DNA of 64,000 nucleotides from Paractinoplanes bogorensis (GTDB taxonomy: Bacteria > Actinomycetota > Actinomycetes > Mycobacteriales > Micromonosporaceae). The translations under genes were made by a program, and so were the position numbers. The notes under the pieces were generated by a model. That model ran no database searches. It saw nothing but the letters and a program-made list of their open reading frames with translations, and had not been told where the DNA came from. Below are positions 61,514 through 64,000 of this stretch, piece by piece (position 1 is the first letter of the stretch; every line of letters starts with the position of its first letter). The stretch covers positions 248,001 to 312,000 of the forward strand of contig NZ_JAHKKG010000006.1 in the NCBI RefSeq assembly GCF_018829635.1, read 5' to 3'.

Positions 61514-63292
61514 TCAGGACCGGACCCGGTCGGCGGTCTGCCCGGCCCGTACGCCCTGTGCCGCGCTCGTGAGCTGCTCGTGCTCGGCCCCGAGGGCCTC
61601 GGTCAGGAAGAGCATCCGGGCCAGCCCGCGCTGGATCTTGCCGCTGGTCGTCCGCGGCACCGCGCCCGGCCGGACCAGCACCACGCTGGCCGCGCCGACC
61701 CCGAACTCGGTCGACAGCAGACGCCGGATCGCGGTCACCAGCTCGGCCCGCGCCTCCGGGGCCATCGACCGGGCCCGGCACTCCTGCACCACGACCAGTT
61801 CCTCGTGCGGCACCTCGATCGTGAAGGCGGCGCCGACCCCTTTGGACAGCCGGTCGTCGACCGAGCGGAGGGCGGCCTCGATGTCGTGCGGATACAGGTT
61901 GCGCCCGTTGACGATCAGCAGTTCCTTGATCCGGCCGGTGACGTAGAGCTCGCCGTCGCGCAGCAGACCCAGGTCGCCGGTCCGCAGGAACCCGTCCTCG
62001 CCGTCGGCCAGGGCGTTGCCGAACGCCTCGCGGGTGGCCTCCGGGTTGCCCCAGTAGCCGCGGGCCACACTCGCGCTGCGCAGCCAGATCTCACCGATCC
62101 GGTCGGCCGGCTGCGAGCGCCGGGTGGCCGGGTCGACGATCCGGACGTCGATGTCAGCCGGCGCCGTGCCACTGCTCACCAGGTGACGGACCGGTCCCTC
62201 GTACGCCTCACCGACCGCGACCACCGTGTCCCGCTCGAGCTGATCGGCGTCGACTGCGGTGACCACCGGCGGGCGGCCCTCGACGGCCCCGCTGACGCTG
62301 AGCGTGGCCTCGGCCATGCCGTAGCCCGGGCAGAGCGACTCGGGGCGCAGCCCGGCCGCCGCGAACCGGCGCGCGAACGCGTCCAGGGTGGCCGCCTGCA
62401 CCGGCTCGGACCCGTTGACCGCCTGCGCCCAGCGGGACAGGTCGAGCCCGGCGATCTGCTCGTCGGTGACCCGCCGCGTGCACAGGTCGTAGGCGAAGTT
62501 GGGCGCGGGGGAGATGCGGACGTCGTGCCGGTCGATCAGCCGCAGCCAGGTGTACGGGCGCTTGAGGAACGCCGTGGCCGACATCCCGACGCTGCACCCG
62601 CCGACCGACAGCGGGGCCAGCAGCTGACCGATCAGCCCGAAGTCGTGGTACATCGGCAGCCAGCCGCCGACCCGCTCGCCCTCGGAGCCGCCCAGGATCT
62701 CGTGGAACATCCGCAGGTTGTGCAGCAGGTTGGCGTGATCGACCACGACACCCTTGGGCGCGCTGGTCGAGCCCGACGTGTACTGCAGGAAAGCGATGGC
62801 CGAGCCGTCGATCGCCGGCCGCTGCCAGTCGGCGGCCGGGCCGGGGGCCACGTCGTCGAAGGCCAGGCACGGCACGTGGGCCAGCTCGGACTCGGCCGCC
62901 CACTCGCGGACCGGGCCGAGAGCCGCGGCATCGGTGAGGACCGCGGCGACCTCGGCGTTGCGGGCGATGCCGGCCAGCCGGTCGCGCTGCCGCCGATAGC
63001 CGTCGGGCAGCGGCGCCGGCACCGGGATCGCCCCGGCGTGCTGCACCCCGAGGAAGTTCTCGGCGAACACCGTGCCGGGCTCGTTCAGCACCAGCACCCG
63101 GTCGCCGGGCCGCACGGTGGCGGTCAGCCGGGCGCCGATCTGCCGGGCCCGGGCGGCCAGATCGGCCCAGGACACGGTCCGTACGGGCGCGGTGTCGTCC
63201 GCCGGGTCGGGGTCGAAGATCAGCGCCGGCCGGTCCGGGTGGATCGCCGCACGGTGCTGCAACAGGTCGACAAACGTCTCGTGATCGGGCAT
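61514..63292 (-). CDS. fatty acyl-AMP ligase (FAAL)
   Basis: The 592-residue adenylate-forming enzyme has YTSGSTSAPKGVVVDHANLL (P-loop, shown by its core TSGSTSAPKG), GWLPMYHDFGLIGQLLAPL, LKRPYTWLRLIDRHD and SPAPNFAYDLC, the set typical of FAALs rather than acyl-CoA synthetases. The C-terminal lid has FLRTGDLGLL and GRIKELLIVNGRNLYPHDIE. FAALs activate a fatty acid as acyl-AMP and transfer it to an ACP. It heads the tight operon, and ACP2 is the probable acceptor. Confidence 0.93.
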   Translation of the reverse strand: MPDHETFVDLLQHRAAIHPDRPALIFDPDPADDTAPVRTVSWADLAARARQIGARLTATVRPGDRVLVLNEPGTVFAENFLGVQHAGAIPVPAPLPDGYRRQRDRLAGIARNAEVAAVLTDAAALGPVREWAAESELAHVPCLAFDDVAPGPAADWQRPAIDGSAIAFLQYTSGSTSAPKGVVVDHANLLHNLRMFHEILGGSEGERVGGWLPMYHDFGLIGQLLAPLSVGGCSVGMSATAFLKRPYTWLRLIDRHDVRISPAPNFAYDLCTRRVTDEQIAGLDLSRWAQAVNGSEPVQAATLDAFARRFAAAGLRPESLCPGYGMAEATLSVSGAVEGRPPVVTAVDADQLERDTVVAVGEAYEGPVRHLVSSGTAPADIDVRIVDPATRRSQPADRIGEIWLRSASVARGYWGNPEATREAFGNALADGEDGFLRTGDLGLLRDGELYVTGRIKELLIVNGRNLYPHDIEAALRSVDDRLSKGVGAAFTIEVPHEELVVVQECRARSMAPEARAELVTAIRRLLSTEFGVGAASVVLVRPGAVPRTTSGKIQRGLARMLFLTEALGAEHEQLTSAAQGVRAGQTADRVRS

Positions 63293-63407
63293 CAGGCGTT
63301 CCCCCGCAGGTCGGTGACGTGCCGGACCAGCGTCGCGCCGGGTCCGGCGGGTGCATAAGACTCGATCGAGCGGGCAGTCGGCCTAGCCGAACAGGTATGC
63401 CGGTTCG

Positions 63408-64000
63408 TCACGACGTGTGCCATCCGCTCAGCCAGCCCTGGGCGACGCCGGCCAGGCCGACGGCCACCAGCGCCGCGCGATCGCCGGCGTCCAGCCGGTC
63501 GGCGTCCGGTTCGGCCAGGCCGGAGGCGATCCAGCTGCTCATCACGGCCTCGGCCAGGACGGCGCCGACCGTGGCCGGGGGCCAGATCCCGGCCGCCCCG
63601 CCGCGGCGCACCGTTACCGCGTCGGCGCCCAGCAGGTAGCCCGCGGCCCACACCTCGAGCGCGATCCGCCACGGCAGGTCCTGGGTCTCCATCAGGTTCT
63701 CGAAGCCGTCGAGCACGTCGCTCACGGCCACCCCGACCAGGCCGCAGTGGTCGGCCCAGTACCAGCCGAAGCCGTGCTCGACCGGTTCCCCGGTGCCGGG
63801 GCGCAGCGGGCGCAGCAGGCACCGGCTGCGGTGCATCTGCACGGTGTAGGCCAGCTTCTCGTCCGGCTCGACCCGGCGGCCCAGGGCGGCCTCGGCGCTC
63901 GCGCTGAACTGCCAGTAGTCGGCCGACAGCACCGGCGACGGCAGGAACACGGTGGCGTGGAACCGGCCCGGATGCCCGACGATGGTCGGATCGAACCGGT
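63408..64000 (-). CDS. paralogue of the glycosyltransferase-like protein, 5' part outside window
   Basis: The frame is open to the window edge, so the N-terminus is missing. The edge residues GRFHATVFLP match GGRHHATVW of the gene at 41970. The C-terminal domain shares FGWYWADHCGLVGV, LRPGTGEP, EVWAAGYLLGADAVTVRRG, SSWIASGLAEP and DAGDRAAL with it, so the two are paralogues. It reads in the same direction as the FAAL operon and ends 115 bp before it. The role is unknown; it may be a second transferase acting on the product. Confidence 0.75.
   Translation of the reverse strand, partial: RFDPTIVGHPGRFHATVFLPSPVLSADYWQFSASAEAALGRRVEPDEKLAYTVQMHRSRCLLRPLRPGTGEPVEHGFGWYWADHCGLVGVAVSDVLDGFENLMETQDLPWRIALEVWAAGYLLGADAVTVRRGGAAGIWPPATVGAVLAEAVMSSWIASGLAEPDADRLDAGDRAALVAVGLAGVAQGWLSGWHTS

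Noticed and set aside
59902..61572. 556-codon open frame on the plus strand
   Set aside because: It is antisense to flavoenzyme 1 and FAAL and has a Gln/Arg/Gly-rich composition typical of antisense shadows.

Overview
The window is high-GC actinobacterial DNA, and Micromonosporaceae (Actinoplanes or a close relative) is the best guess. The reasons are GC-rich third codon positions, many GTG starts, 4-bp ATGA/GTGA gene overlaps, frequent GTACGG/CGTACG words, a mycothiol-type DinB/MDMPI protein, several ECF sigma factors, and an aconitase paired with an AcnR-like TetR regulator. The genus is an inference; no rRNA or other taxonomic marker is present. No tRNA, rRNA, CRISPR array or insertion sequence was recognised.

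Region 1 (1-40.4 kb) is chromosomal housekeeping and accessory DNA. In order it holds: the C-terminal half of an ABC-F ATPase; a small HTH protein coupled to an enoyl-CoA hydratase; an ABC exporter; an overlapping operon XRE regulator-SDR-Mug-MDMPI (6810 to 4235); two secreted repeat-domain cell-wall hydrolases (a lysozyme and a VanY-type peptidase, 7555-10251); a four-gene operon (13038 to 10255) with a TIGR04222-type membrane protein ending in a Cys/Gly/Ser tail, a DUF692/MNIO enzyme, a likely partner and a hypothetical; an AcnR-like regulator; an Asp-less HAD protein; a RIO-type kinase; an EamA transporter divergent from its TetR regulator; a SigE-type sigma factor with its membrane partner; a serine hydrolase plus a short CoaD-like protein; aconitase; a pullulanase; a methyltransferase; an ECF42-type sigma factor with a DGPF protein; Xaa-Pro aminopeptidase; a SodC-like lipoprotein; a PfkB sugar kinase; a hotdog thioesterase; two PH-domain membrane proteins; a MoxR-DUF58-VWA operon; and a DUF1023 hydrolase.

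Region 2 (about 40.6 kb to beyond 64 kb) looks like a biosynthetic gene cluster without modular NRPS or PKS proteins. A plus-strand operon encodes a MATE exporter, a glycosyltransferase-like protein with an unusual C-terminal domain, an orphan CxxC protein and a free-standing condensation-domain protein. It is followed by a minus-strand sensor kinase-response regulator-MMPL exporter unit and a plus-strand myo-inositol-1-phosphate synthase gene. A very tight minus-strand operon (63292 to 50674) then encodes fatty acyl-AMP ligase, two acyl-CoA/ACP dehydrogenases, ACP, a KAS III-like enzyme, an ATP-grasp ligase, a fold-III PLP decarboxylase, a second ACP, a thiolase-like protein, an orphan, a third acyl-CoA dehydrogenase and a phosphopantetheinyl transferase. 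A paralogue of the glycosyltransferase-like protein runs off the right edge.

Working model (inference): FAAL loads a fatty acid on one ACP and the flavoenzymes desaturate it. The ATP-grasp enzyme, PLP decarboxylase and second ACP build an aminoacyl-ACP, as in the butirosin side-chain pathway. KAS III-like and condensation enzymes join the parts, possibly with an inositol-derived moiety, and MATE/MMPL pumps export the product. The other strong lead is the DUF692/TIGR04222 operon, which may modify a cysteine-rich tail. A near-identical 18-bp palindrome lies in front of both the AcnR-like gene and aconitase.
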